Below, piece after piece: positions 1 through 6,455 of a stretch of DNA of 13,625 nt. The notes under the pieces were generated by a model. The model was not told where the DNA came from, ran no database searches, and was given only the letters and a program-made list of their open reading frames with translations. The position numbers and the translations under genes are program-made. The DNA comes from an uncultured Desulfobacca sp. (GTDB lineage Bacteria; Desulfobacterota; Desulfobaccia; Desulfobaccales; Desulfobaccaceae): positions 1 to 13,625 of the forward strand of contig CALGOE010000049.1 in assembly GCA_937958145.1 (NCBI GenBank). The letters are read 5' to 3'. Positions within the stretch are counted from its first letter, which is position 1, and the number at the start of each line of letters is the position of its first letter.

Positions 1-651
1 AGCCCTGCCCTGGCAGCGCTGGTGGGGGAACACTGGCAGACACCGCCCATGTATTCGGCCATTCACGTCCAAGGACGACGGCTTTACCACTATGCCCGCC
101 AGGGTCTCAGGGTGGCGGTGCCCCCGCGGCCTGTTCAAATCTTCGCCATCACCGTGGACACCATTGCCTTGCCCGAGGTGACGTTTACCGTCACCTGTTC
201 CAAAGGCACCTACATCCGGACGCTGGCAGCCGATCTGGGCCGCCAATGGGGCTGTGGGGCCCATCTGACCGCACTGCGACGCCTGCAGGTCGGCCCTTTT
301 ACCCTGGACCAGGCCATAGCGCTGCCCGACACCGCCGCCTCGGCCGGCAACCTCCGGGAGCAGCTCCTTCCCTTGGTGGAGTGCCTGCCGCATCTGGCCG
401 GCGTGGAAGTCGACGACCCGACGGCGGCGCGCCTGCAGCGGGGCCAGGCCGTGGATCTCACCGCCAGGCCGGAATATCCCCCACCCGACCCAGGCGCGTA
501 TCTGAAAATTACCTGCCGGCAGAGATTGGTGGCCGTGGCCACCCTCAGTACCGACGGCAAAAAATTGCAGCCGGTCCGGGTCTTTCATCCGTCCTGGCCG
601 GAGCCAGCATCTGGCCAACCCAGCCGCGGCGGCAGCCCCGGCACAAGATAA
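1..651 (+). CDS. truB: tRNA pseudouridine(55) synthase TruB, 3' part
   Basis: TruB converts U55 of the tRNA T-loop to pseudouridine in the cytoplasm. The gene is cut by the left window edge. Reading frame 1 is open from base 1, and 216 residues are visible up to the TAA at 649-651. The catalytic Asp lies upstream and is not seen. Recognisable family blocks are the QTPPMYSAIHVQGRRLYHYAR segment (about residues 13-33) and CSKGTYIRTLAADLG (about 67-81), followed by the G-AHLTALRR-G-F stretch. The C-terminal part, ending near LQPVRVF, fits the small TruB C-terminal domain. The last ~20 residues are a Pro/Gly/Ser-rich tail. The GTG at 22 is internal and not the true start. It lies 42 bases upstream of rpsO, the usual neighbour of truB, and is probably co-transcribed with it. 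Confidence 0.96.
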   Translation, partial: SPALAALVGEHWQTPPMYSAIHVQGRRLYHYARQGLRVAVPPRPVQIFAITVDTIALPEVTFTVTCSKGTYIRTLAADLGRQWGCGAHLTALRRLQVGPFTLDQAIALPDTAASAGNLREQLLPLVECLPHLAGVEVDDPTAARLQRGQAVDLTARPEYPPPDPGAYLKITCRQRLVAVATLSTDGKKLQPVRVFHPSWPEPASGQPSRGGSPGTR

Positions 652-693
652 CTTATCGGTAGTAATCCGAAAACACGCTTAAAGGAGGAGAAA

Positions 694-963
694 GTGGCAT
701 TAACGGTTGATCAAAAGAGCGACATTATCAATCGGTTCCGTCTGCATGAGGCCGATACGGGTTCGCCTGAAGTCCAGGTGGCTTTATTGAGCGAACGCAT
801 TAACTATCTCACCGATCATTTTAAGACCCACGCCAAAGATCACCATTCCCGGCGGGGCCTCATCAAACTGGTGGGACAGCGTCGCCGTTTGCTCAATTAC
901 CTGAAGAAAAAAGATATTGATCGCTACCGCAGTCTCATCGACACTCTGGGTCTGCGGCGCTAA
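694..963 (+). CDS. rpsO: 30S ribosomal protein S15
   Basis: S15 binds the central domain of 16S rRNA early in 30S subunit assembly. The product is 89 residues, exactly the usual length. The canonical start MALTVDQK is followed by the family core (HEADTGSPEVQVALLSERI, then HHSRRGLIKLVGQRRRLLNYL). The start is GTG at 694, set by a strong Shine-Dalgarno sequence AAAGGAGGAG at 681-690. The gene sits between truB and pnp, as in many bacteria. Only 41 bases separate it from pnp and no hairpin plus T-run is seen there, so the two are probably co-transcribed. In E. coli S15 represses its own mRNA, but I see no clear pseudoknot here and make no claim. Confidence 0.98.
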   Translation: MALTVDQKSDIINRFRLHEADTGSPEVQVALLSERINYLTDHFKTHAKDHHSRRGLIKLVGQRRRLLNYLKKKDIDRYRSLIDTLGLRR

Positions 964-1004
964 TTACTCATGTATACAATTATTTAGGAGGTCTGAAGAT
1001 ACCT

Positions 1005-3107
1005 ATGCCCCAAACTTTTGCAGTAGAGGTCGGAGGGAGAACTTTAAGCTTTGAGACCGGTAAGATGGCGGCCCAGGCCAACGGCGCAGTGTTTGTCAAA
1101 TATGGCGAAACCGGCGTCCTGGTGACCGCCGTTGCCTCCGATCGCTTGCGGGAAGGGATTGACTTCCTGCCGTTGACGGTGGATTATCTGGAAATGTCCT
1201 ATGCCGCCGGCAGGATCCCTGGCAGCTTTTTCCGGCGGGAAATCGGCCGTCCCAGTGAAAAAGAAACCCTGACCTCCCGACTCATCGACCGTCCCATCCG
1301 TCCCTTGTTTCCCAAGGGTTTTTATCATGAACTGCAGATCATCGCCACCGTGTTGTCCGTAGACACCGATAATGATCCGGATATCATCGCCCTCAATGGC
1401 GCCTCCGCAGCCCTGGCCATCTCGGACATCCCTTTTCAGGGCCCTATTGCCGCGGTGCGGATGGGGAAAATCGGGGGCGACCTGATCGTCAATCCCACTT
1501 TTGCACAATTAAAAGAGAGCAGCCTTAATCTCATCGTCGCCGGCACCAAAGACGCCCTGGTGATGGTGGAAGGCGGCGCCGATCTGGCCTCCGAAGAAGA
1601 GATTTTAGAGGCCCTGTTTACCGCCCACACCCACCTGCAACCCATCCTGGCCCTCCAGGAGCAGATGGCCCAGGAAGCGGGCAAGCCCAAGCGCCCGATC
1701 CCCGAGGTCGCCATCGACCAGGACCTGAAAGCTCGGGTCGAGGCCCTGGGCCGGGAGCGGATCCTGCGGGCTATCCGGGAACCGGGGAAACAGGACCGCC
1801 ATCGCCTCCTGGATGACGGTCTGCAAGAGGTGTTGGCTGCCCTGGGACCTGACTACGAGGGCCGGGAGAGGGAAATCAGCGGATTTTACCAAGACCTGGA
1901 AAAAGTCCTGGTCCGGGAGATGATCCTCTCCGAGAAACGGCGCATCGATGGGCGTTCCTTTACCGATATCCGGCCCGTTACCTGTGAGGTGGGCCTGCTC
2001 AGTCGCACCCATGGCTCGGCCCTCTTCTCCCGGGGGGAAACCCAGGCCCTGGCCATCGCCACCCTGGGCACAGTCTCCGATGAACAGCGCATCGAAACCC
2101 TGAGCGGCGATACCTTTAAGGCTTTCATGCTCCATTACAACTTTCCGCCGTACAGCGTCGGCGAAACGCGGATGCTGCGGGGACCCAGCCGGCGGGAGAT
2201 CGGCCACGGCGCTTTGGCCGAACGGGCCCTCTCCCGAGTCTTGCCTTCCGGCGAAACCTTTCCCTACACCATCCGGGTGGTCTCCGAAATCCTTTCCTCC
2301 AACGGTTCTTCCTCCATGGCCACCGTCTGCGGCGGGTCCCTGGCCATGATGGATGCCGGCATCCCCATCAAAGCGGCCGTGGCCGGCGTCGCCATGGGCC
2401 TCATCAAAGAAGGGGACAAGGTCGCCGTCCTCTCTGATATCCTGGGGGATGAAGACCATCTGGGGGATATGGATTTTAAAGTAGCCGGCACCGCCGAGGG
2501 CATCACCGCCCTGCAAATGGACATCAAGATCGGCGGCATCACCCGGGAAATCATGAGCAAAGCCCTGCACCAGGCCCGGGCCGCCAGATTGCATATCCTA
2601 GAGAAGATGAACCAGGTCATCGCCGCCCCCCGGCCGGAACTCAAAAAGACCGCCCCCAAGATCATTACCCTGACCATCAATCCGGATAAAATCCGGGAAG
2701 TTATCGGACCCGGCGGCAAAACGGTGAAGAACATCGTCGCCGTGACCGGCGCCAAGGTGGATATTGAAGACGACGGCCGCATCCATATCGCCTCGCCGGA
2801 CGCCAGCGCCGCAGACCTGGCCATCAAAATGATCCGGGAAATCACCCAGGAAGCGGAGGTGGGCCAGATTTACAAAGGCAAGGTGAAAAAGATCGTCGAT
2901 TTCGGCGCCTTTGTGGAAATCCTGCCCGGCACCGACGGCTTGGTGCACATCTCCGAGCTGGATAAACAGCGGGTCAAAAAGGTGACCGATATCCTGAAGG
3001 AAGGCGACGAGGTGGTGGTCAAGGTGCTGGACGTGGACAAGCAGGGCAAAATCCGGCTCTCCCGCAAGGCGGTGCTCGATCTTGATCTGAGCAGCCTCAA
3101 TCTGTAA
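1005..3107 (+). CDS. pnp: Polynucleotide phosphorylase (PNPase)
   Basis: PNPase is a trimeric 3'-5' exoribonuclease that uses phosphate to degrade RNA and can also add tails in reverse; it takes part in mRNA decay. The 700-residue product is full length. Visible order: first RNase PH-like domain (about 1-140), helical linker (about 240-300), second RNase PH domain (about 310-540), KH domain with the GPGG loop (568-571), and S1 domain (about 620-687, VDFGAFVEILPGTDGLVHIS). The phosphate-binding SSNGSSSMATVCGGS stretch (431-445) and the metal-binding acidic cluster GDEDHLGDMD (481-490) are intact. The ATG at 1005 follows TAGGAGGT (985-992) with a rather wide 12-base spacer. The gene lies between rpsO and the M16 peptidase. 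Confidence 0.98.
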   Translation: MPQTFAVEVGGRTLSFETGKMAAQANGAVFVKYGETGVLVTAVASDRLREGIDFLPLTVDYLEMSYAAGRIPGSFFRREIGRPSEKETLTSRLIDRPIRPLFPKGFYHELQIIATVLSVDTDNDPDIIALNGASAALAISDIPFQGPIAAVRMGKIGGDLIVNPTFAQLKESSLNLIVAGTKDALVMVEGGADLASEEEILEALFTAHTHLQPILALQEQMAQEAGKPKRPIPEVAIDQDLKARVEALGRERILRAIREPGKQDRHRLLDDGLQEVLAALGPDYEGREREISGFYQDLEKVLVREMILSEKRRIDGRSFTDIRPVTCEVGLLSRTHGSALFSRGETQALAIATLGTVSDEQRIETLSGDTFKAFMLHYNFPPYSVGETRMLRGPSRREIGHGALAERALSRVLPSGETFPYTIRVVSEILSSNGSSSMATVCGGSLAMMDAGIPIKAAVAGVAMGLIKEGDKVAVLSDILGDEDHLGDMDFKVAGTAEGITALQMDIKIGGITREIMSKALHQARAARLHILEKMNQVIAAPRPELKKTAPKIITLTINPDKIREVIGPGGKTVKNIVAVTGAKVDIEDDGRIHIASPDASAADLAIKMIREITQEAEVGQIYKGKVKKIVDFGAFVEILPGTDGLVHISELDKQRVKKVTDILKEGDEVVVKVLDVDKQGKIRLSRKAVLDLDLSSLNL

Positions 3108-3116
3108 GGATTCCGA

Positions 3117-4346
3117 TTGAACGTGTTCCGCAAAACCGTTTTGCCCAATGGCGTCCGGATCATCACCGAAGCGCTGCCCCATTTTCATTCCGTGTCCCTG
3201 GGGTTGTGGCTCAACACCGGGTCCCGTGATGAAACCGCGTCCGAAAACGGTCTGGCCCACTTTTTGGAGCACATGGCCTTCAAGGGCACGCCGCGGCGCA
3301 GCGCCTTGGCCTTGGCCCAGGAAATCGACCAGTTGGGGGGGGCCGCCAATGCCTTTACCACCAAAGAAAACACCTGTTTTCATGGCAAGGTTTTGGCCGC
3401 ACAACTCCCCCGCCTCTTTGATCTGCTCAGCGATATCGTCCTCAATCCACTCTACGATCCCGAGGAGCTGGAAAAAGAGCGCCAGGTCATCCTGCAGGAG
3501 ATTTACAACGCCGAGGACACGCCCGACGACCATGTCCACGACCTCTTCAGCCGCTGCTTCTGGGGGGATAATGCCTTCGGCCGCCCCATCATGGGACAGG
3601 CCGAGACCGTGCAGAGCTTTTCCCGGACGCGGCTGCTGACGTTCCGCCAAGCCCATTATCATCCGGACCGCCTGGTCATTGCTGCCGCCGGCCGCCTGGA
3701 GCACGATCTCCTGGTGGAGTTGGCCGGCGCGGCCTTCGGCCACCTCGAAAACGGCATGCCCGGAGCCCCCCGGCACGGTGCGGGCAGCTATCCCGGGTTC
3801 CATCATTACGAACGGGACCTGGAACAGGTTCATCTGGTCATGGGCGGCCCGGCTCCGGCCGCCGGTGACGCCCAGCGCTTCGTGGCCGTGCTGCTCAACC
3901 TCATTCTGGGGGGCAATATGAGCTCCCGGTTGTTTCAGGAAGTCCGGGAAAACCTGGGACTGTGCTATTCCATTTACTCCTTCCTGCACTGTTACAGCGA
4001 TACCGGTCTGTTGGGGATTACCGCGGCCGTCAGCCCCGAGCGGCTGGAGATGCTGCTCGCCACCATCCACCGGGAGATGCAGAAGCTGCGGCAGGAATTA
4101 GTGGCAGAAACGGAATTGCAGGCGGCCTTGGAGTATTCTCGGGCCTCATTTTTTCTAAGCGCCGAAGACAGCGACAATCGCATGCTGCGGCTGGCCAAAA
4201 ACGAGATTAATTTTGGCCGCTACCTGTCGTATGAAGAGGTGATCGCCCACTTGGCCGCGGTCACCCCGGCACAGATCCGGGAAGGGGCCCAGGCCTGGCT
4301 GGACCTGGACGCCTGGCAGACCGTCTGTCTGGGCCCGGGTCAGTAA
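3117..4346 (+). CDS. M16 family zinc metallopeptidase
   Basis: This belongs to the mitochondrial-processing-peptidase-like M16 family (insulinase fold), which cleaves unfolded peptides or leader segments. The physiological substrate of the bacterial pnp-linked members is uncertain. The 409-residue product carries the inverted zinc motif HFLEH (48-52), with the third ligand Glu128 exactly 76 residues after His52, as in mitochondrial processing peptidase beta. The C-terminal M16 domain shows GGNMSSRLFQEVRENLGLCYS (265-285), the conserved substrate-binding block. The protein should therefore be active. No signal peptide is visible, so it is probably cytoplasmic. AAGGA at 3106-3110 is 6 bases from the TTG at 3117. 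A GTG at 3123, giving the family-like start MFRKTVLPNG, is an alternative with a 12-base spacer. Only 9 bases separate it from pnp. This position after pnp is typical of deltaproteobacteria. Confidence 0.93.
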   Translation: MNVFRKTVLPNGVRIITEALPHFHSVSLGLWLNTGSRDETASENGLAHFLEHMAFKGTPRRSALALAQEIDQLGGAANAFTTKENTCFHGKVLAAQLPRLFDLLSDIVLNPLYDPEELEKERQVILQEIYNAEDTPDDHVHDLFSRCFWGDNAFGRPIMGQAETVQSFSRTRLLTFRQAHYHPDRLVIAAAGRLEHDLLVELAGAAFGHLENGMPGAPRHGAGSYPGFHHYERDLEQVHLVMGGPAPAAGDAQRFVAVLLNLILGGNMSSRLFQEVRENLGLCYSIYSFLHCYSDTGLLGITAAVSPERLEMLLATIHREMQKLRQELVAETELQAALEYSRASFFLSAEDSDNRMLRLAKNEINFGRYLSYEEVIAHLAAVTPAQIREGAQAWLDLDAWQTVCLGPGQ

Positions 4347-4355
4347 GCGCCGGCC

Positions 4356-4371
4356 GTTTGCCAGAGCAAAC
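4356..4371. repeat. Perfect inverted repeat abutting a promoter
   Basis: GTTTGC-CAGA-GCAAAC is a perfect 6-base dyad around a 4-base centre. It lies 10 bases after the M16 stop codon and directly against the -35 hexamer of the next promoter. No T-run follows, so it is not a standard intrinsic terminator. It could be an operator for the HD-ddl unit, or a weak RNA hairpin at the 3' end of the upstream mRNA. Confidence 0.4.
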
Positions 4372-4400
4372 TTGCATCCTCCGAAAAATTCCTCTATAAT
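4372..4400 (+). promoter_or_regulatory. Sigma70-type promoter for the HD-ddl unit
   Basis: TTGCAT (4372-4377), a 17-base spacer, and a perfect TATAAT (4395-4400). The -35 matches the consensus at only 3 of 6 positions, but the -10 and spacing are ideal. Transcription would begin near 4406-4408, about 12 bases before the GTG start of the HD gene, giving a very short leader. This separates HD-ddl from the truB-rpsO-pnp-M16 operon. Confidence 0.6.
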
Positions 4401-4418
4401 CGGCAAAAATTCAGCCAT

Positions 4419-5027
4419 GTGCCAGGTATGTCCAAGCCTTGCCCCACCCGCGCCCAATGCCTTGACCTCATGACCGCCTGCGGCATGCTGCCCAATATCC
4501 GGGCCCATTCCTGGCGCGTGCGGGATGTGGCCCTGTTGCTGGGCAACCACCTGGCAGCAGCCGGGGTGGAGTTGCACCTTCCCCTTCTGGAGGCCGGGGC
4601 CCTGCTCCATGACATCGCCAAGACGGCCTGCCTGGCCAACGGCGGCGAACACGCCCGCCTGGGGGCCCAATGGCTCCAGGACCGGGGCTATCCGGCGGTG
4701 GCCGAGATCATCCGGGAACACGTCTGGCTCAGCCGCCATCCCGCCGCATCCGGGCCGCTCCGGGAAGTGGAAATAATCAATTATGCTGATAAACGGGTGC
4801 TGCATGATCAGGTGGTCTCCCTGACCGCCAGGTTTGTGGACCTGCGCCGCCGCTACGGCCGCACCCCGGAAATCCTGGCCCGCCTCAGCCGCAACGAGGA
4901 GCGGAGCCGCATCCTGGAACAGAAAATTTTTTCCCATCTGCCCATAACCCCGGCAGACCTCATGATCCTGCTGAACAATGGAGGCGAAGATGAAAAAGAT
5001 CCGATTGGCCTTGCTGAGCGGCGGTAA
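4419..5027 (+). CDS. HD-domain metal-dependent phosphohydrolase
   Basis: A 202-residue HD-superfamily protein. These enzymes use bound metal ions to hydrolyse phosphoester bonds in nucleotides or signalling molecules; the substrate here is unknown. The set of likely metal ligands looks complete: His30, the HD pair His64-Asp65 (in GALLHDIAKTA), His78 (GGEHARLGAQ), His101 (IIREHVWL) and Asp124 (INYADKRV). No membrane segment, signal peptide or second domain is visible. The GTG at 4419 lies only ~12 bases from the predicted transcription start and lacks a clear Shine-Dalgarno sequence. ATG at 4428 (MSKPCPT) is a real alternative start. The 3' end overlaps ddl by 38 bases in another frame, which suggests translational coupling. 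It is loosely similar in layout to YqeK (Ap4A hydrolase), but I do not assign that activity. Confidence 0.85.
   Translation: MPGMSKPCPTRAQCLDLMTACGMLPNIRAHSWRVRDVALLLGNHLAAAGVELHLPLLEAGALLHDIAKTACLANGGEHARLGAQWLQDRGYPAVAEIIREHVWLSRHPAASGPLREVEIINYADKRVLHDQVVSLTARFVDLRRRYGRTPEILARLSRNEERSRILEQKIFSHLPITPADLMILLNNGGEDEKDPIGLAERR
4979..4984 (+). promoter_or_regulatory. Ribosome binding site that fixes the ddl start
   Basis: TGGAGG lies inside the end of the HD gene, 5 bases before ATG 4990. The upstream in-frame ATG at 4978 overlaps this site and has no Shine-Dalgarno sequence of its own, so 4990 is preferred. Confidence 0.7.
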
Positions 5028-5919
5028 CTCCTCGGAGCGGGAGGTGTCTCTTAAAAGCGGCGATCAGGTCTATGCGGCCCTGGATAAGAGCAAATACGAC
5101 ATTCAACGATATGATCCCCGCAGCGATCTGCCACAACTGGTGACGGACGCCCCCAACCTCGATGTGGCCCTCATTATTATGCACGGCCGCTATGGTGAGG
5201 ACGGCACCATCCAAGGGCTGTTAGACCTGTTGGGGGTGCCCTACCAGGGTTCCGGGGTCATGGCCAGCGCCGTGGCCATGAATAAAGAGATCAGCAAAAA
5301 ACTTTACCAACAGGCCGGACTCATGGTCCCCCGGGCCGTTTTTTCGGATCGCCGCGCCCCCCTGGAGCCGGCCGCGATCATCGAGGCGGTGGGCCTGCCG
5401 GCGGTCATCAAACCGGTCAACGAAGGCTCCAGCATCGGTATCAGCATTGCCCACAGCCCAGAAGAACTAACGGCCGGTCTGGAAAAGGCCTTTGCCCTGG
5501 ACCGCCGGGTCCTGATCGAAGAATTTATTGCCGGGGTCGAGGTGACCTGTGCCGTCCTGGGCAATGACGACCTGCAAGCCCTGCCCCTGGTGGAAATCGT
5601 TCCCGGCGAGGCGTATGCCTTTTTTGATTATCAGGCCAAATATCTTCCCGGCGCCAGCACCGAGATCGTCCCGGCCCGCCTGAGTCCGGAGCTGACCGCC
5701 CGGGTCCAGGCCTGCGGCCTCACCGCCCACCAGGCTCTGGGTTGCCGCGGCTACAGCCGCACCGATACCATAGTCCGGGGGGAGGATATCTTTGTCCTGG
5801 AGACCAACACCATCCCCGGCATGACCGCCACCAGCCTCTTCCCCCAAGCCGCGGCCGCGGCGGGACTGCCCTTCCCGGCCCTGCTGGATCGTCTCGTGGC
5901 CCTGGCCCTGGAAAAGTAA
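4990..5919 (+). CDS. ddl: D-alanine--D-alanine ligase
   Basis: Ddl joins two D-alanines using ATP to give the dipeptide that ends the peptidoglycan stem peptide (cytoplasmic). The 309-residue product, starting MKKIRLALLSGGNSSEREVS, is normal length. Key residues line up with E. coli DdlB: Glu16 (E. coli Glu15), the HGRYGEDGTIQGLL block (65-78), the ATP-grasp region VIKPVNEGSSIGIS (139-152) with the Ser of the serine loop, the YQAKY segment of the flexible loop (214-218), Arg257 and Asp259, and the metal/substrate site ETNTIPGMT (271-279) with Glu271, Asn273 and Ser282. It is therefore expected to be active. It stands apart from mur/fts genes and is coupled to an HD-domain gene instead. A strong terminator follows 25 bases after the stop codon. 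Confidence 0.97.
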   Translation: MKKIRLALLSGGNSSEREVSLKSGDQVYAALDKSKYDIQRYDPRSDLPQLVTDAPNLDVALIIMHGRYGEDGTIQGLLDLLGVPYQGSGVMASAVAMNKEISKKLYQQAGLMVPRAVFSDRRAPLEPAAIIEAVGLPAVIKPVNEGSSIGISIAHSPEELTAGLEKAFALDRRVLIEEFIAGVEVTCAVLGNDDLQALPLVEIVPGEAYAFFDYQAKYLPGASTEIVPARLSPELTARVQACGLTAHQALGCRGYSRTDTIVRGEDIFVLETNTIPGMTATSLFPQAAAAAGLPFPALLDRLVALALEK

Positions 5920-5944
5920 GCAGCTACCCCACCAGCAACTCATC

Positions 5945-5970
5945 AGGCGAGCCCCTGGCTCGCCTTTTTT
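5945..5970 (+). terminator. Intrinsic terminator after ddl
   Basis: A perfect 9-base-pair stem, AGGCGAGCC and GGCTCGCCT, closes a CCT loop and runs straight into six T residues (5965-5970). This is a textbook Rho-independent terminator ending the HD-ddl transcript. Confidence 0.93.
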
Positions 5971-6018
5971 CCTGCCGCGGCCCGTGGGGAAGAATGCTCC
6001 GGGGGAGGAGATGCTAAT

Positions 6019-6276
6019 GTGTTTTTAATGAAAACCGTGGGTCTTGACGATAAGAAAAGTAATTCTGACGTGCACAGCAAAGGCGGCCCCACTGTCATGG
6101 AATTAAAGGAAATCATCAAGATTCTGATGATGAGCGAGCTCTACTTCAGCCTGCCTTTGTGGGAACGGAAAGAAGTGGTCTGGCGTCTCTGGTCCCAGTA
6201 TGGCCAGGGGCCCATGCCTTACAGAACACCATGGCCCAAACCCCTCATCGCGCCGCCGCCGGACGACCATGACTAG
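6019..6276 (+). CDS. Small hypothetical protein
   Basis: I do not recognise this 85-residue ORF. Its core (about residues 27-62, from MELKEIIKIL to WRLWSQYG) looks like one or two amphipathic helices rich in Leu, Ile, Trp and charged residues. The tail is proline-rich and acidic (PPPDDHD at the end). The first ~26 residues are polar and look poorly ordered. GTG 6019 sits 8 bases after GGAGGAG (6004-6010). ATG 6028 and ATG 6097 (a 59-residue product) are alternative starts, and the conserved-looking part begins at 6097. It lies after the ddl terminator with no clear promoter of its own, and faces pgm across a 179-base gap. No transmembrane segment or signal peptide. It may be a genuine lineage-specific small protein; coding status is moderate. 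Confidence 0.5.
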   Translation: MFLMKTVGLDDKKSNSDVHSKGGPTVMELKEIIKILMMSELYFSLPLWERKEVVWRLWSQYGQGPMPYRTPWPKPLIAPPPDDHD

Positions 6277-6455
6277 GCGGTCGCCCACCTTGGTTATACC
6301 AATCCTTCAGGTCTCGCCGCACCGCTTCTTTACCTTCCCTTGTTCTTCTCGGCCAGCATAACCCGGGCAGTTTCTCATCCGGGACTGGCAATGGGCCGCG
6401 AGGCTGAGAGATTGCGGATGGCTTTATAGGCCGGTGGCCTCCGCCTACCGCTCGC
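6277..6455. other. Intergenic gap between convergent genes
   Basis: 179 bases between the small ORF and the end of pgm. I see no gene and no hairpin followed by a T-run on either strand. Small dyads are present: TTGGT-TAT-ACCAA at 6290-6302, and a nested structure at 6376-6420 (CATCC pairing with GGATG, GCAAT with ATTGC, and an inner GCC-GCGA-GGC hairpin with a GNRA-type loop). These could form RNA structure at the 3' end of the pgm transcript, but no known element is recognised. Confidence 0.4.

Noticed and set aside
964..1004. Terminator between rpsO and pnp, as in E. coli
   Set aside because: The 41-base gap has no stable hairpin with a T-run.
1605..2594. 329-codon open frame on the minus strand inside pnp
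   Set aside because: Antisense shadow of pnp with the same biased composition and no family features.
2598..4070. 490-codon open frame on the minus strand, opposite pnp and the M16 gene
   Set aside because: It lies entirely antisense to two certain genes, has no recognisable domain, and its His/Gln/Gly-rich composition is what GC-rich codon use gives on the opposite strand.
4372..4377. Reading the HD gene as co-transcribed only with the upstream pnp operon
   Set aside because: A promoter with a perfect -10 and 17-base spacing sits in the 72-base gap, although read-through is still possible.
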